Shown: positions 19,889 through 30,678, counted from the stretch's first letter. The stretch is DNA of 64,000 nt from Vibrio sp. CDRSL-10 TSBA (GCA_039696685.1 CP155566.1:434001-498000), one strand, 5' to 3'. Notes: generated by a model not told the origin, from the letters alone. A program made the numbers and translations.

Positions 19889-20978
19889 ATGAAACAACGT
19901 AATCTATTGGTAACAGGTGGCGCAGGCTTTATCGGCGCAAATTATGTCCACTACTGGCTGGAGCAATACCCGAATGATAAAGTGGTTGTACTGGATGCGC
20001 TGACGTATGCAGGAAACCAGGCCAATTTAACCCCGGTGCAAGATAACCCGAACTTTGTTTTTGTTCACGGCGATATCTGCAATACCGAATTAGTCGAAAC
20101 TCTGCTCAAAGAACATCAGCTGGACACTATTGTACACTTTGCTGCAGAGTCTCATGTTGACCGCTCTATTACCGGCCCGGATGCGTTTATCGAGACCAAT
20201 ATTCTCGGTACTTATAGTTTACTCAAGAGTGCCAAAAAGGTGTGGTTGGATGAGCCAAAAGCGGAAGGCAGATCACCGTTACCGCACCGTTTCCACCATG
20301 TTTCAACCGATGAAGTATACGGCACTCTGGGCCCGAACGACCCTGCGTTTACTGAAGATACGGCTTACGCGCCAAACTCACCTTACTCAGCTTCAAAAGC
20401 GGCCTCTGATCACCTGGTGCGTGCTTACCACCACACTTACGGCTTAGAGGTCACTACCTCTAACTGTTCTAATAACTACGGGCCTTTCCATTTTCCGGAA
20501 AAACTGATCCCGCTGATTATTACCAATATCCTGCACAACAAAGCGCTGCCAATTTACGGCGACGGCCAGCAGATTCGTGACTGGCTGTTTGTGACCGACC
20601 ACGCACGCGGTATTGACCTGGTACTGAACAAAGGCCGCCTGGGTGAAAACTACAATATCGGTGGCCATAACGAATGGGCTAATATCGATATCGTTAAAGT
20701 GGTGTGTAAACTGATGAACCAGGCGTTTGCTGAGGATGCAGAAACTGGCTTCCCGTTACCCGTTAGCACTGGCAGCTCAGTCTGGTGAATCAGAATCTCT
20801 GATTACTTATGTCACTGACCGTGCCGGCCATGATCGCCGCTACGCGATTGATGCGACTAAGACGAACAATGAACTGGGTTATAAGCCAGCCGAATCCTTT
20901 GAAACAGGTATCCAAAAAACAGTAATGTGGTATCTGACCAATGAAACTTGGTGGAGTGAACTTCTTAGAGAGGTTTAG
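19889..20978 (+). CDS. rmlB: dTDP-glucose 4,6-dehydratase
   Basis: Second step of dTDP-L-rhamnose synthesis. Restored length 362 residues. NAD-binding motif GGAGFIGANYVHYW, catalytic region HVSTDEVYGTLG, and the YSASKAASDH Tyr/Lys pair; NCSNNYGPFHFPEKLIPL and GDGQQIRDWLFV are diagnostic. The frame is broken at 20741-20745 (GAAAC); deleting one A gives EDAELASRYPLA. With rmlA, C and D it completes the pathway, although the four genes are split by two glycosyltransferases. Confidence 0.96.
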
Positions 20979-20984
20979 TACATT

Positions 20985-21899
20985 ATGAATGTTAATAAAT
21001 TAGGTGTTACATTACTTGGTGCGACTGGTTTTCTGGGATCGGCTATAGCAGAGGAATTAGAACGAAGTGGAATAAATTGGATAGGGGTGACAGTTGACAG
21101 TTGTGATCACCCCAAGATTCGTTCTATTGCAGTTGAAAACTTTGATGAAGTTATCGAAATTATTAATGACTACCCGATAGTTATTAATGCTGCTGGTGCA
21201 TTAAAACCTAACGATTTTGAAAATGATTTAGGAATTGCAGCCAAAAAGTTTTGGGGAACAGTAGAGCAATTTACATCGGCTTTTAAAAGTTCAAAAATTG
21301 ATACACTTGTTCATTTGTCATCAGCTGGGACTGTTTATGGAGAGTTAGAGCAGTACAGCGATCCGCACCGTGAACAAAGTTTACTTCAGCCAATTTCTTG
21401 GTATGGAAGAATGAAGGTGTTCGAAGAACTACATTACGAAAAAATTAGTAATGCTTTGGGGACCAAATTCATATGTGCGCGCGTATCTAACCCATATGGT
21501 AATAAAAAGAAAACTAAACATGGATTTATTGACGTATTAATAAATTGCATAAAAGAAGGCAAAGAATTATATCTATATAATGATTGTGACCCTATTCGTG
21601 ATTTTATTTATGCTCAAGATATGTCCAGAATGATAGTAAACATGATTATTACTAGGAAATCGGGTGTCTATAATGTTGCATCTGGTCAATCCAATAGTCT
21701 ATCCGAAATTATTGATTATGTTAAAGCTAAAAATTTCCCTATAAAAATAAATAAAATCAATAGCAAGCCTCAGCATGATGTTGTTTCAAATGTTTTGGAT
21801 GTATCAAAAGCGATAGATGAAGATATCTATACTAATACAATGACTGTATATGATTATATCGATATTAGATTACAAGATTTTAATAAGAAGTCAGCATGA
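20985..21899 (+). CDS. NAD-dependent epimerase/dehydratase (SDR)
   Basis: 304 residues. Extended-SDR fold: LLGATGFLGSAIAEELERSG is the GxxGxxG cofactor site, VHLSSAGTVYGE and SWYGRMKVFEELHY give Ser and the Tyr-x3-Lys active site, and RDFIYAQDMSRMIV is the usual C-terminal substrate region. It resembles UDP-glucose 4-epimerase and WbpK-like reductases, but the exact reaction cannot be told. From here to about 28.6 kb the DNA becomes clearly AT-rich compared with the rml genes, suggesting that this block came from another source. It overlaps the next gene by 4 bp (ATGA). Confidence 0.85.
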   Translation: MNVNKLGVTLLGATGFLGSAIAEELERSGINWIGVTVDSCDHPKIRSIAVENFDEVIEIINDYPIVINAAGALKPNDFENDLGIAAKKFWGTVEQFTSAFKSSKIDTLVHLSSAGTVYGELEQYSDPHREQSLLQPISWYGRMKVFEELHYEKISNALGTKFICARVSNPYGNKKKTKHGFIDVLINCIKEGKELYLYNDCDPIRDFIYAQDMSRMIVNMIITRKSGVYNVASGQSNSLSEIIDYVKAKNFPIKINKINSKPQHDVVSNVLDVSKAIDEDIYTNTMTVYDYIDIRLQDFNKKSA

Positions 21900-24657
21900 A
21901 AAAATTTAACTTTTCTGAAGATGATACTTTAATTGAAGTTTTGTCTAATGATGAAACAATTATAAATATTCTTAATGTTCAAGGGAAAGAAAAAACAGAA
22001 TCTCTTGAGATATTGACTTTTATTGTCAATAATAATTTACCTATCCCTGGTTATATTGATCCCGAATTTTATTTCGACTTATACGAAGATGTAAAGAATT
22101 CAGGAATGTCGGCAATCCAACATTTTAAACTATTTGGCCAGGAAGAAGGTAGAATAGGTTATCCTGAGGAGTTAAAACATTCAATTCAAGATATGCGGAA
22201 CCTTGGACGTTGGGAAGCTAATATTTCTCGGGTTGATGGTGTCTTTAATCTCAATTACAGTACTATATTTGATGACTATCTACATCTAGATAGTGATATA
22301 TGTGTTTTGAGCTATCATTGGTTTAATAGTATCGATTCCGAAACTGTTAAGGTCAAAATACAAACCAGTGTTAAAAAAGTTTAATTCTATTAAAGCTTTA
22401 GAATATCTAATGGAATTAAATAAAAGCTATTCATTAAACGAGCTTTATGACCACGAAATACCGTTATTCATAGAGATTGTCATCAGTAGTCAACTAGGGT
22501 TGAAGAATTTTGATGATGAATGGTCTCCGAGTGATGTTCATTTCTTTGATATTCCGTACTTGGAAAAATATACACTAACATCTTACAGTAGTATTTTAGA
22601 AGCCTTTAAAGATTGGTTTAGAAATCATCGGGATTTTGTTCCTAATAATTTTTTTAATTCGAATTTTTACACTTCGGCTTACAAAGACATAAATGGAATT
22701 AAATATCCATTTGAACATTATCTTTTACATGGCCGATATGAAGGTAGAAAACCAAACCAATTTGTTTTTCATATTGAGTTTGGTCTATCTGATACTTGCA
22801 GATATACCCAATATCCTTTAGAAAAGCTTTACCCATTTTTAGCGGATTGTAATGAGGAAGTTGGCGAGTTATTGGATTCAGTCTTTCTAAATCTGTCAGT
22901 GTTAGTTAGAAAATATAGTCATATACACTTACTATGGAAATTTATTAATAATAAATATTTTATAGATTATTATGATTGCGATTCTTTAGCTGAAGCTATC
23001 AAGTGCTGGATGGATGATAGTTTTAGTGATGATGCAATACTACTGTTTGATACTTCTTTCGTAGCTTCAAATTTAAGTACAGATTTGACGGATTTTGTAG
23101 CAGTATTTTCTCAATGGGTTGATTCAGAACAATTGAGTACAACGCCACTGTTCGATGAAAATTTTTACTTGAACAAGTATCTAGATTTAAAAAAATCAAA
23201 AGTGCATGCATTCCGTCATTTTTTAGATCATGGTCAATTTGAAAATAGAGCGCCATGCCTTCTTTTAGATCCTATGTGGATCTGTAATACATATAATTCT
23301 GGTACTTTACCTGGTCTGCAGTTTTTTGCTAGTACTTCTCAGCCAGTAAAACCTTCTCCAGGCATTATGCCAATATCATGGACTGAGCTTAAATCACTGG
23401 CTCTAGATATTAGTGAAAATCAATGGTTTGATCTCGTTGAAAACAATGAACTAAGAGAACAGTTTGAGAAAGTAACAGCAATAGATCCAAGAATAAAGTT
23501 AAATGATCCTCAAAGAATCCATACATTAATGCCATATAACATGGATTTCTATCATTATATTCGTGATCTGGAAAAATACTTTAAAGATGTAGATGTTCTT
23601 ATTTTTAGGGATTCAATTAACTTTGGTGGTGCTGACGTAGTTTTAGGCTATTTATACAATGCGATTAAATCAAATCAGCCGAATAGTATCATCAAAGTCG
23701 TATCATTCGGTCATGTTGACGAGTTAGTATTAGCTGACCGCAACATTGATGCTGACGATGTTTTTTCCTTGAGTTCTTTGAAAGGTGAGATCCCTCATGT
23801 TCATCAGTCAAATATAGTTTATGATTTAATTGTTGGATCGAATGCGAAGAAAGTATACAACGTAAATAGCTATGGTGCTTGGGAAGCATTTTCTAATTAT
23901 GGTAAAAGCTTATCAGGAAGTGTATCTTTGTATGGCTATTTTTTCTGTGATGACAGAGATGAGTTTGGTAACATAGCCGGATATCCAACATCGTATTTCT
24001 TCTCTACTATTGAATATATGACAAAAGTTTATCTGGATAGTTATAGCTTACAATATGAATTAGAAAGTCGCGGAGCTATTATTGACAGATATAGAAATAA
24101 AGTTGAAGTCGTTAAAACACCATTTGAGTGTAAGTTTAATCAGTATACTCCCGCCGAGAAACAGCAGTCTTAAAGTTGCTTGGGCTGGTCGTTTTGATGA
24201 ACAAAAAAGACCTGACTTACTGATTGAAATTGCTAAGTTAATGCCAGAAACTGAATTTCATGTCTGGGGTAAAGCTGTTCTATCCAAGGAAAATTATGAT
24301 TTTTCATCTTGTCAAAATATTAAGCTACATGGCTTATACGGAAGTATAGATGAGGTTTTGCACCAAGGATGTAACGTATATCTATATACGTCAGGCTGGG
24401 ATGGCATACCTACTATATTATTAGATATGGTAGATCTAGGTTTACCTATTGTTGCTAGTAACGTTGGCGGAGTTTCTGAAGCATTACCAGAATGGTCTTT
24501 GGTTGACGGCAATGGAAATGCTCAAGCGTACGTAGATAAGATGATGAGTATATCGAATAATATATCTGACTATTGTGTTGATATGCTCAATCACAAAAAA
24601 TCACTTATGAATGAATGTACTACGGAAATATATAATACTAAGATTGGAAAAAGATAA
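21896..24657 (+). CDS. Large family 4 glycosyltransferase with N-terminal repeats
   Basis: Restored length 919 residues. The N-terminal half carries three copies of a motif of about 34 residues, roughly at 52-86, 248-286 and 418-452: a Tyr-rich start (DPEFYFDLYEDV), a His in the middle (IQHF, FEHYLLHG, FRHFLDHG) and G-x3-E-x-R at the end (GQEEGR; GRYEGR). From ~540 it becomes a GT-B enzyme: FGGADVVLGYLYNAI, then WAGRFDEQKRPDLLIEIA and GIPTILLDMVDLGLPIVASN with its nucleotide-sugar site. Two frame breaks, 22340-22344 and 24158-24162 (both GAAAC), are each repaired by deleting one A (SELLRSKYKPVL; TPAENSSLKVAW). It probably adds a capsule sugar; donor unknown. Confidence 0.85.
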
Positions 24658-25395
24658 TGACTAGTTTGCCAAGTCTAGATGTAGTTATTACCGCTCATAA
24701 GGAAGGGGATCTACTTCTTCCTACGTTTATTAGCGCTCAGAAGTCAATCAAGTGTCTTAAAGAGGCATTTAATGTACAGGTTTCTATACTCATTTTTCTT
24801 GATAATCCTGATGAGATTACACAGCAAGTGGCAAGAGAGCTGTCTAAGAAGTACGATTTATTTTTAGTTGAGGGTAGCAACGGCGATCCCGGTTTATCTC
24901 GAAATCAAGCTATTTCAATTTGTCGTAGTGATATGATTGCATTACTTGATGGCGATGATTTGTGGTCAGAGAATTGGCTTTTTTCTGTATATAAAGATAT
25001 ACAGACATCGCTTGAAAATGGTCATTCTATTGATGATCTAATTTATCATCCTGAATACAACCTCATCTTTGGTGGACATAATGCCTTTGTTTCGTCAGGG
25101 AAATATTGAGGATCCATTTTTTGATAAGCGTTTTTTAAGAGCATCTAACTATTGGGATGCCCTTTGTGTTGCTCCAAGAAGATTGTTCAAGAAATTTCCT
25201 TACAAGAAAAACGATTTGTCCAAAGGTTTTGCACATGAAGATTATCATTGGGTTTGTGTGACAACATCGAAAGGACTAGTACATAAAAGCTTGAAGAATA
25301 CAATTCACTTTAAACGACGCAGAGCAAATAGCGTGTCTGTTATCGCTAACAGTCAAAGTGTTAAAAGCTACACAACAGAATTACAGAGATTCTAG
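24657..25395 (+). CDS. Family 2 glycosyltransferase
   Basis: Restored length 245 residues. The GT2 start LDVVITAHKEGDLLLPTF, then GDPGLSRNQAISICRSDMIA and ALLDGDDLWSENWL with the DGDD metal/nucleotide motif. A later AHEDYHWVCVTTSKG has the typical acidic catalytic region. Overlaps the upstream gene (TAATG). The frame is broken at 25089-25093 (GTTTC); deleting one T gives GGHNAFVRQGNIEDP. Donor and acceptor are unknown. Confidence 0.85.
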
Positions 25396-25398
25396 GAT

Positions 25399-26587
25399 AT
25401 GAACAGAAAATTAGTATTGCATATTGGTACAGAAAAAACTGGAACGACCTCTTTACAGAATACTTTGCATAGTAATAGAGAGTATCTAAAAGAAAAAGGA
25501 ATACTAATTCCAAATAGTTTTAAATTGTCCAATCACGTAGAGATGGCTGTTTGTTTTCAAGACTATAATTCATCATCTGAACTTTATAGTGTTGTTGATG
25601 TTAATAATGATTTTGAATCAGTATCAAAATTTACTGATAACTTTTTAAATAAAATTAAAGAAGAAATTTTATCGAGCAACTGCAATACAGTTGTCATTAG
25701 TAATGAACACTTACATAGTCGAATTACAACAGAGGATGAAATAAAAAAAATTTATGATTGGGCAAGCGATATATTTGACTCTGTGACGATAAATGTATAT
25801 TTAAGAAAGCAGTGTGATCTAGCTGTATCACATTTTTCTACTGCTCTAAAATCAGGTTTCTACAAATTGCAAACCTCTTCCTGATAATGCATTTAATAGC
25901 CTATATTATAACTATGAAAGTCTTTTAGCTATGTGGGGGACATTTTTTTCTGACATTCAAGTTAACGCATTCGCCCGAGAGCATTTGTATAACAAAGATG
26001 TAGTTTATGATTTCTGTCATTGTACTCTCAGCTTAGATGACTCAGAAATTGTTAAGTTGGAATTAAAATTGGATGATAATATTTCTTTAGGTGTTGAAGC
26101 ATTATCTTTTCTAGCAAAGGCTAATGAGAAACTTCCTTTAATTGTCGATAATCAGTTGAACCCTAATAGAAGACGTTTGATTCAATTTCTCGAAGAAATG
26201 AATTTCAACGATGAACCGTTAAAAATGCCTCATGAAAGCTTAGAATCTTTTCAGTCTCAATTTTTGGAGTCAAATTTACAAAGTCCATTAATTCCTAAAC
26301 ATGTTTGCGACTACCTAAATAGTCCTGTCAAAGTAAAGGAATCTAATTATGATTTGTTTTTGTCAAATATTAATCATGAATTTTCATTACAGCTTTGGTG
26401 CCGTTGTATTGAGACGATGAACTTTCTTGAGGTAAGGAATACTGCTTTTAGAGCAAAGATCTCTATGTTAGAAGGTGATTTAGATGAAGCTGAAAAGCTT
26501 CTTTATCAAGCAAGAAAAATTAATAAGCGCTTACCTATTATTTCTCAAATTCAAGAAGAAATTGTTAATATCAGGAGTTGTTCATAA
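25399..26587 (+). CDS. Sulfotransferase-family protein
   Basis: Restored length 395 residues. The N-terminal LHIGTEKTGTTSLQNTLHS matches the PAPS 5'-phosphosulfate loop of sulfotransferases, and NVYLRKQCDLAVSHFSTA matches the 3'-phosphate site (Arg ... Ser). The last ~60 residues (EGDLDEAEKLLYQARKINKR) look like a TPR-type helical hairpin. It would transfer sulfate from PAPS to a hydroxyl of the glycan. The frame is broken at 25856-25860 (GTTTC); deleting one T gives KSGSTNCKPLPDNAF. It follows the GT2 gene by 3 bp and is followed by a hairpin. Confidence 0.85.
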
Positions 26588-26616
26588 GTTGTTTTATTAT
26601 TTCTTCAAATAAAAAA

Positions 26617-26650
26617 TAAAGCCTGGATTTTTAATTTTTTTCAGGCTTTA
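26617..26650 (+). terminator. Possible terminator or processing hairpin inside the locus
   Basis: TAAAGCCTG / CAGGCTTTA with an A/T-rich loop, 30 bp after the sulfotransferase stop. The stem is good but the following sequence is only moderately T-rich, so it may attenuate transcription, which RfaH could overcome. Confidence 0.55.
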
Positions 26651-26675
26651 CTATTTAAATTTATGTTGTTTAATT

Positions 26676-27305
26676 ATGAATAAAAAAATTTTAAATGCAG
26701 CATTGGTTCTCGTTCCTAGGAATTTACAAAATAAGGCAGTATCTAAAGCACTAAATTTCTTATTTCCTGTCGGAACTCTTGCTTTTGACGAAAAAAAGGT
26801 TTTTAAGTTAGAACTGAAAGACTTAAATCGGTATTGGATAGTAAGATTTGATGATTTTGGTTTTCGGCCTTGTTCTGTTAAATCTCGGGCGGATATTGAG
26901 ATTTATACCAATTTTGATGTTCTATTTTTAGCACAGAATACTAATGATTTGTGTGCAGCTCTTGATGCGGGGCTTATTCAGTTTAAAGCTGATGAGCGAG
27001 ATAGATACTTGGTTGAATCTTCTTTAAAATCGTTATCACAGAATAAAATAGATGAGTTAGTTCAGCGTTGCTATTCTTTTTTCAAGATTAAGCCTAAACC
27101 TCGTTTTGATCTTGATTCAGTAAAACTAACTGATATAAAAACATCTAAAGATGTAGATTGGCTTCGCGATGAAGCCGTAAAACTTGAAAAAATAAATTTG
27201 CCGGAAGCACTACGGTTGATGGAGCTTGCACATTTAGCTAGACCAAGTGGTCCGTTTATTCGCCAAAAAGTTGAAGAATATAGAGCCTCGCTTAAATTAG
27301 ATTGA
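26676..27305 (+). CDS. SCP2-like domain protein with shared C-terminal module
   Basis: 209 residues, no signal peptide. Residues ~25-125 resemble the SCP2 sterol-carrier-like domain (FKLELKDLNRYWIVRFDDFG; ADIEIYTNFDVLFLAQN; GLIQFKADERD), a hydrophobic-pocket fold that in UbiJ-type proteins binds lipids. The last ~50 residues (DVDWLRDEAVKLEKINLPEA, then RPSGPFIRQKVEEY) closely resemble the C-termini of the proteins encoded at 27353 and 36602. A lipid-linked intermediate of the capsule is a possible ligand, but that is speculation. AT-rich like its neighbours. Confidence 0.65.
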   Translation: MNKKILNAALVLVPRNLQNKAVSKALNFLFPVGTLAFDEKKVFKLELKDLNRYWIVRFDDFGFRPCSVKSRADIEIYTNFDVLFLAQNTNDLCAALDAGLIQFKADERDRYLVESSLKSLSQNKIDELVQRCYSFFKIKPKPRFDLDSVKLTDIKTSKDVDWLRDEAVKLEKINLPEALRLMELAHLARPSGPFIRQKVEEYRASLKLD

Positions 27306-27352
27306 TTTTATAGGAAAATCATTATGGAATCTTTAATTAGTGTGTTTGCCAG

Positions 27353-28540
27353 ATGAATGATATAACGAACGAATATTGGATGAGCCACGAAAAGGTTGAA
27401 TTCCGAAATAATGTTGTTATTTTTGGAGGAAAGTATTTTTTTTTACATCAAAATGGTTCAGGTCAACGCCAATGTGATTATCTTTTGTCAAATAGGAAAG
27501 TTGATGAGAATAGCATATCAGTATTTAAAGAGAATATAGATAGAAATATCGCCCTTTCCAGAAAACAAGGTTTTAAATACTGTCATCTTATATGTCAGAG
27601 TAAAATTACATCTCACGCAATGATATTAAATAAAGAGTTTTGTGTTGATGTTTTTCCTCTTTATAAACAATTTGATGTATCTGATTTTGTACTCATTCCT
27701 AATATGGAGCCAGATGATTTCTTTATTGGAGATTCACATTCTCATTCTGTTGGCGCTTTAAAGCATATATCGGCTATTCTTGATTTTTTTAATATTAACG
27801 ATTTATGTCCATACGATATAGAAACTACAACGGTGAAATTTAAAGGTGACCTTTCTTCCAAACTTGGACTTGCGGAATTTGATGAGGTTTTTTTAGACTC
27901 AGTCAATGGAGTTAAAACGAAAAAGGCAATTTTCAATTTTAACTCATATTTGAAGGGTAATACCGGTAATATTCAGTATTATTATAATGATAAAGCCTTA
28001 GTTAAGAAAAGATTAGTAACCTTTGGTGATAGTTTTATAGGTATGAATCTCCAAGCTTGGGGGGTTTTCTTTGAAGAAGTTATACATTTCAGGATACCTT
28101 ATATAGATGAATTTATCGTTAATAACCTAAAACCAGACTATGTAGTTACAAGTAATACTGAACGATACCTGGTTGATGTACCATCAGCAGTGCGTTCAAG
28201 TATTCCTTTTTTTATAACCACAATTCTTTCTATGAATAAGTCTGTATCAAAAAATGATAGTGAAATAATATTAAGTTTATTTTCAAATTCTAAGGAAAAA
28301 CACCTGAACAATATTCCTCTTAGATATAAGACTATAGATGATGAATTTTTAGGATTTATTACTGAGAATGATGTAAAAAATGAAAGTGATATTGATTTTA
28401 TTAGGGATGTAGCGATAAGTAGAGAAAGAGATAACGTTGAATTATCCTATTATTTAATGAAAGTTGCTCATAAGTTAAGGCCGAATGGCCCTTTGATAAA
28501 GGGCAAGCTTGAAGAGTACAGTAAAATGTTAGGTTGCTAA
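27353..28540 (+). CDS. AlgX/AlgJ-like SGNH-type protein, possible O-acyl transferase
   Basis: 395 residues, no signal peptide. Two segments suggest an SGNH-type fold: FIGDSHSHSVGALKHIS (GDS-type block) and RLVTFGDSFIGMNLQAWGVF, and the later LKPDYVVTSNTERYLVDVP resembles AlgX/AlgJ proteins, where E-R-Y/F-L follows the active site. Those proteins O-acetylate polysaccharides. Which of the two GDS blocks is catalytic is not clear. The C-terminal ~50 residues (DFIRDVAISRERDNVELSYY, RPNGPLIKGKLEEY) are the module shared with its neighbour at 26676 and with 36602. No signal peptide argues for cytoplasmic action. Confidence 0.65.
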   Translation: MNDITNEYWMSHEKVEFRNNVVIFGGKYFFLHQNGSGQRQCDYLLSNRKVDENSISVFKENIDRNIALSRKQGFKYCHLICQSKITSHAMILNKEFCVDVFPLYKQFDVSDFVLIPNMEPDDFFIGDSHSHSVGALKHISAILDFFNINDLCPYDIETTTVKFKGDLSSKLGLAEFDEVFLDSVNGVKTKKAIFNFNSYLKGNTGNIQYYYNDKALVKKRLVTFGDSFIGMNLQAWGVFFEEVIHFRIPYIDEFIVNNLKPDYVVTSNTERYLVDVPSAVRSSIPFFITTILSMNKSVSKNDSEIILSLFSNSKEKHLNNIPLRYKTIDDEFLGFITENDVKNESDIDFIRDVAISRERDNVELSYYLMKVAHKLRPNGPLIKGKLEEYSKMLGC

Positions 28541-28603
28541 ATTCCTATCTATCATTTTTAAATAACTAATTTATATTTATTTGTAGTTCGGATTAACAAC
28601 GTC

Positions 28604-29498
28604 ATGATTAAAAAATGTTTATTTCCCGCCGCAGGCTACGGCACCCGCTTCCTCCCGGCGACTAAATCCATGCCCAAAGAGATGATGCCGGTGGTGAACA
28701 AACCGCTGATTGAATACGGCGTCGAAGAGGCGATTCATGCCGGTATGGATGGTATGTGTATCGTCACCGGGCGTGGTAAGCACACCCTGATGGACCACTT
28801 TGATAAAAACTACGAGCTGGAACATCAGATTGAAGGCACCAATAAAGAAGAGCTGTTGGTGGATATCCGTCATTTGATCGACTCGGCTAATTTTACCTAT
28901 ATTCGCCAGCGTGAGATGAAGGGCTTAGGCCATGCAATTCTGACCGGGCGTGAACTGGTGGGTGATGAACCGTTTGCTGTGGTGCTGGCGGATGACCTGT
29001 GTGTCAATACCGAAGGCGACGGAGTACTGGCGCAGATGGTTAGCCTGTACAAGCAGTTTCCGCTGCTCCATTGTGGCGGTGCAGGAAGTGCCGCGTGACC
29101 AGACCCATAAATATGGTGTGATTGCCGGTGAAGCGATCCGTGATGACCTGCTGCGCATTAATGATATGGTTGAAAAGCCGGCTCCGGGTACAGAGCCAAG
29201 TAACCTGGCGATTATCGGCCGTTATATCCTCACTCCGGATATCTTCGAGCTGATTGAAAATACCGAGCCGGGTAAAGGCGGTGAAATTCAGATCACCGAT
29301 GCGCTGCTCAAACAGGCGCAGCAAGGCTGCGTCATTGCCTACAAATTTAAAGGCCAGCGTTTTGACTGTGGTTCGGTCGACGGTTATATCGAAGCAACTA
29401 ATTTCTGTTACAACAATTTGTACCTGCAAGATAGCCAGGCGGAGCTTAAACAGCAGCCGACGGCGCGTCAGGCAGTGAAACAGCCTGAGCCGGCATAA
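28604..29498 (+). CDS. galU: UTP-glucose-1-phosphate uridylyltransferase
   Basis: Makes UDP-glucose. Restored length 297 residues, normal for GalU. The start MIKKCLFPAAGYGTRFLPAT with KSMPKEMMPVVNKPLIEYGV is diagnostic, as are GRGKHTLMDHFDKNYELE and FDCGSVDGYIEATN. The frame is broken at 29056-29060 (GTTTC); deleting one T gives YKQFRCSIVAVQEVPRDQTH. GC content returns to the level of the rml genes here. It ends at a strong terminator and supplies a precursor for the capsule. Confidence 0.96.
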
Positions 29499-29526
29499 AT
29501 CCGGTGATTGTGTAATGGAACTAAAT

Positions 29527-29559
29527 AACAAAAGCGCAGCACGGAGCTGCGCTTTTGTT
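29527..29559. terminator. Bidirectional terminator between galU and lysis cassette
   Basis: AACAAAAGCGCAGC / GCTGCGCTTTTGTT around a 5-base loop, with A-run and T-run on either strand. It can end both galU (plus) and the cassette at 29567-30678 (minus). Confidence 0.9.
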
Positions 29560-29566
29560 GATCAGG

Positions 29567-29908
29567 CTATGACTTTTTCGGCCATACCCCGCCGGTCAGA
29601 TATAAGCCGACGGCAGTCAGTACCGGATAGCCGAACGCCTCGTTGATCATCTCGCCAATTGGTGCCCATTCCAGGCCGTGCATACAGCCGACAATCACCA
29701 TGCTGTGCAAAATGATATAAGGGACGGTAAACAGCAGCACAATGCAGCGCTGCACCAGTTTAAACGGCTCAAAGGCTTTGAGCAGGTCGAGCTTGTACTG
29801 CGCTTTTTCCTGATTGGTAAAAAACATCGCATCTCCTGTTCGGGTGATGGCGTCTAAGCTTTTTTCCACAAAAGACGCACTGCCAAAGATACGGCTCCAT
29901 AAACTCAT
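29567..29908 (-). CDS. Phage holin-like membrane protein
   Basis: 113 residues from ATG 29908, chosen because AGGAGG lies 5 bases upstream of it. It begins with an amphipathic region (LWSRIFGSASFVEKSLDAIT), has a conserved-looking DAMFFTNQEKAQYKLDLLKA segment, and two or three hydrophobic stretches (IVLLFTVPYIILHSMVIVG; FGYPVLTAVGLYLTGGVW). This matches the 3-TM holin family of Gram-negative phages and gene-transfer agents. The next gene upstream encodes an amidase, so the pair looks like a phage lysis unit. Confidence 0.75.
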   Translation of the reverse strand: MSLWSRIFGSASFVEKSLDAITRTGDAMFFTNQEKAQYKLDLLKAFEPFKLVQRCIVLLFTVPYIILHSMVIVGCMHGLEWAPIGEMINEAFGYPVLTAVGLYLTGGVWPKKS

Positions 29909-29924
29909 CATAACCTCCTTGTGC

Positions 29925-30383
29925 TTACTGATGGCGCTCAAAGTCGCGGGCATGCAGATTGATTACCGGGCAAGCTTTGTTGGCCCAGTAGTGATGGGGT
30001 TTCACATGCGCATCATCGACTGCGTATTGGGTCTGTAACTCGTTTATCAGTTTAAAAAGGGCTTTGCGCTGGGCCAGGGTAAAGTTGTCCTCTGCTTGCT
30101 GCTGCAGATTACATCCTCCGATCAGGCAAATGCCCAGATTGCCCTGATTCGCGCCGCGCACGTGAGCGCCGATTTGGCCGGGCGGGCGCCCGGTTTCTAT
30201 GCTTCCGTCCCGTTTGATGACCCAGTGATAGCCAATATCACGCCAGCCTTTGGCCAGATGCCAGCGGCGAATTTCGGCGGCATCGATATCTTGCTCCGCG
30301 TGAGTTGCGCTGCAGTGAATCGTGATCCATTCAATAGGCAGATTCGCCGCGGCGGGAATCTGTTTCGTCTCAGGTCTGTTCAT
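29925..30383 (-). CDS. Phage-type N-acetylmuramoyl-L-alanine amidase (endolysin)
   Basis: 152 residues, PGRP/Amidase_2 fold, similar in size to T7 lysozyme. Zinc and catalytic motifs are visible: WITIHCSATH (first His), DIGYHWVIKRDGSIETGRP, GAHVRGANQGNLGICLIGG with the second His, and VKPHHYWANKACPV with the third ligand region (C). No signal peptide, so it needs the holin to reach peptidoglycan. ATG 30383 is preceded by GAGGAGAACC. It overlaps the upstream gene by 14 bp and lies 16 bp ahead of the holin gene. Confidence 0.88.
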   Translation of the reverse strand: MNRPETKQIPAAANLPIEWITIHCSATHAEQDIDAAEIRRWHLAKGWRDIGYHWVIKRDGSIETGRPPGQIGAHVRGANQGNLGICLIGGCNLQQQAEDNFTLAQRKALFKLINELQTQYAVDDAHVKPHHYWANKACPVINLHARDFERHQ

Positions 30384-30678
30384 CAGGTTGGTTCTCCTCT
30401 GCGCTGCTGAGCTGATCCAGGGTGGCGAAAAACTCATTCAGGTGATATTCCAGCTCCTGGCTCGGGAGTTGGAAGCGGGTTGCTAAAACACGCAGGCTGC
30501 CGTGGTGCAGCCAGACAAACCGGGCCAGTGCAAACCCCAATGGGTGCAAGTGGGCCGCTTTGGCAATCAGCCAGATAAAGTCTTCACGGCGCAGTGTGTT
30601 AGCTGGTGGAAAATAGCTCTCCTCTTGGTGATGGACCGGGTTATGAACGTAAATAAAGCGACGTATGCTAATCGTCAT
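30370..30678 (-). CDS. Protein of unknown function, first gene of lysis-like cassette
   Basis: 102 residues with AGGAATTAAGC before ATG 30678. I do not recognise a family. It has a predicted helical centre (EDFIWLIAKAAHLHPLGFAL) and a region GSLRVLATRFQLPSQELEYH that resembles a helix-turn-helix-like pattern, and an acidic tail (SSAEENQPDEQT). It is translationally coupled to the endolysin gene, so it is probably part of the same unit; a regulator or a chaperone-like lysis protein are possibilities. Confidence 0.6.
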   Translation of the reverse strand: MTISIRRFIYVHNPVHHQEESYFPPANTLRREDFIWLIAKAAHLHPLGFALARFVWLHHGSLRVLATRFQLPSQELEYHLNEFFATLDQLSSAEENQPDEQT

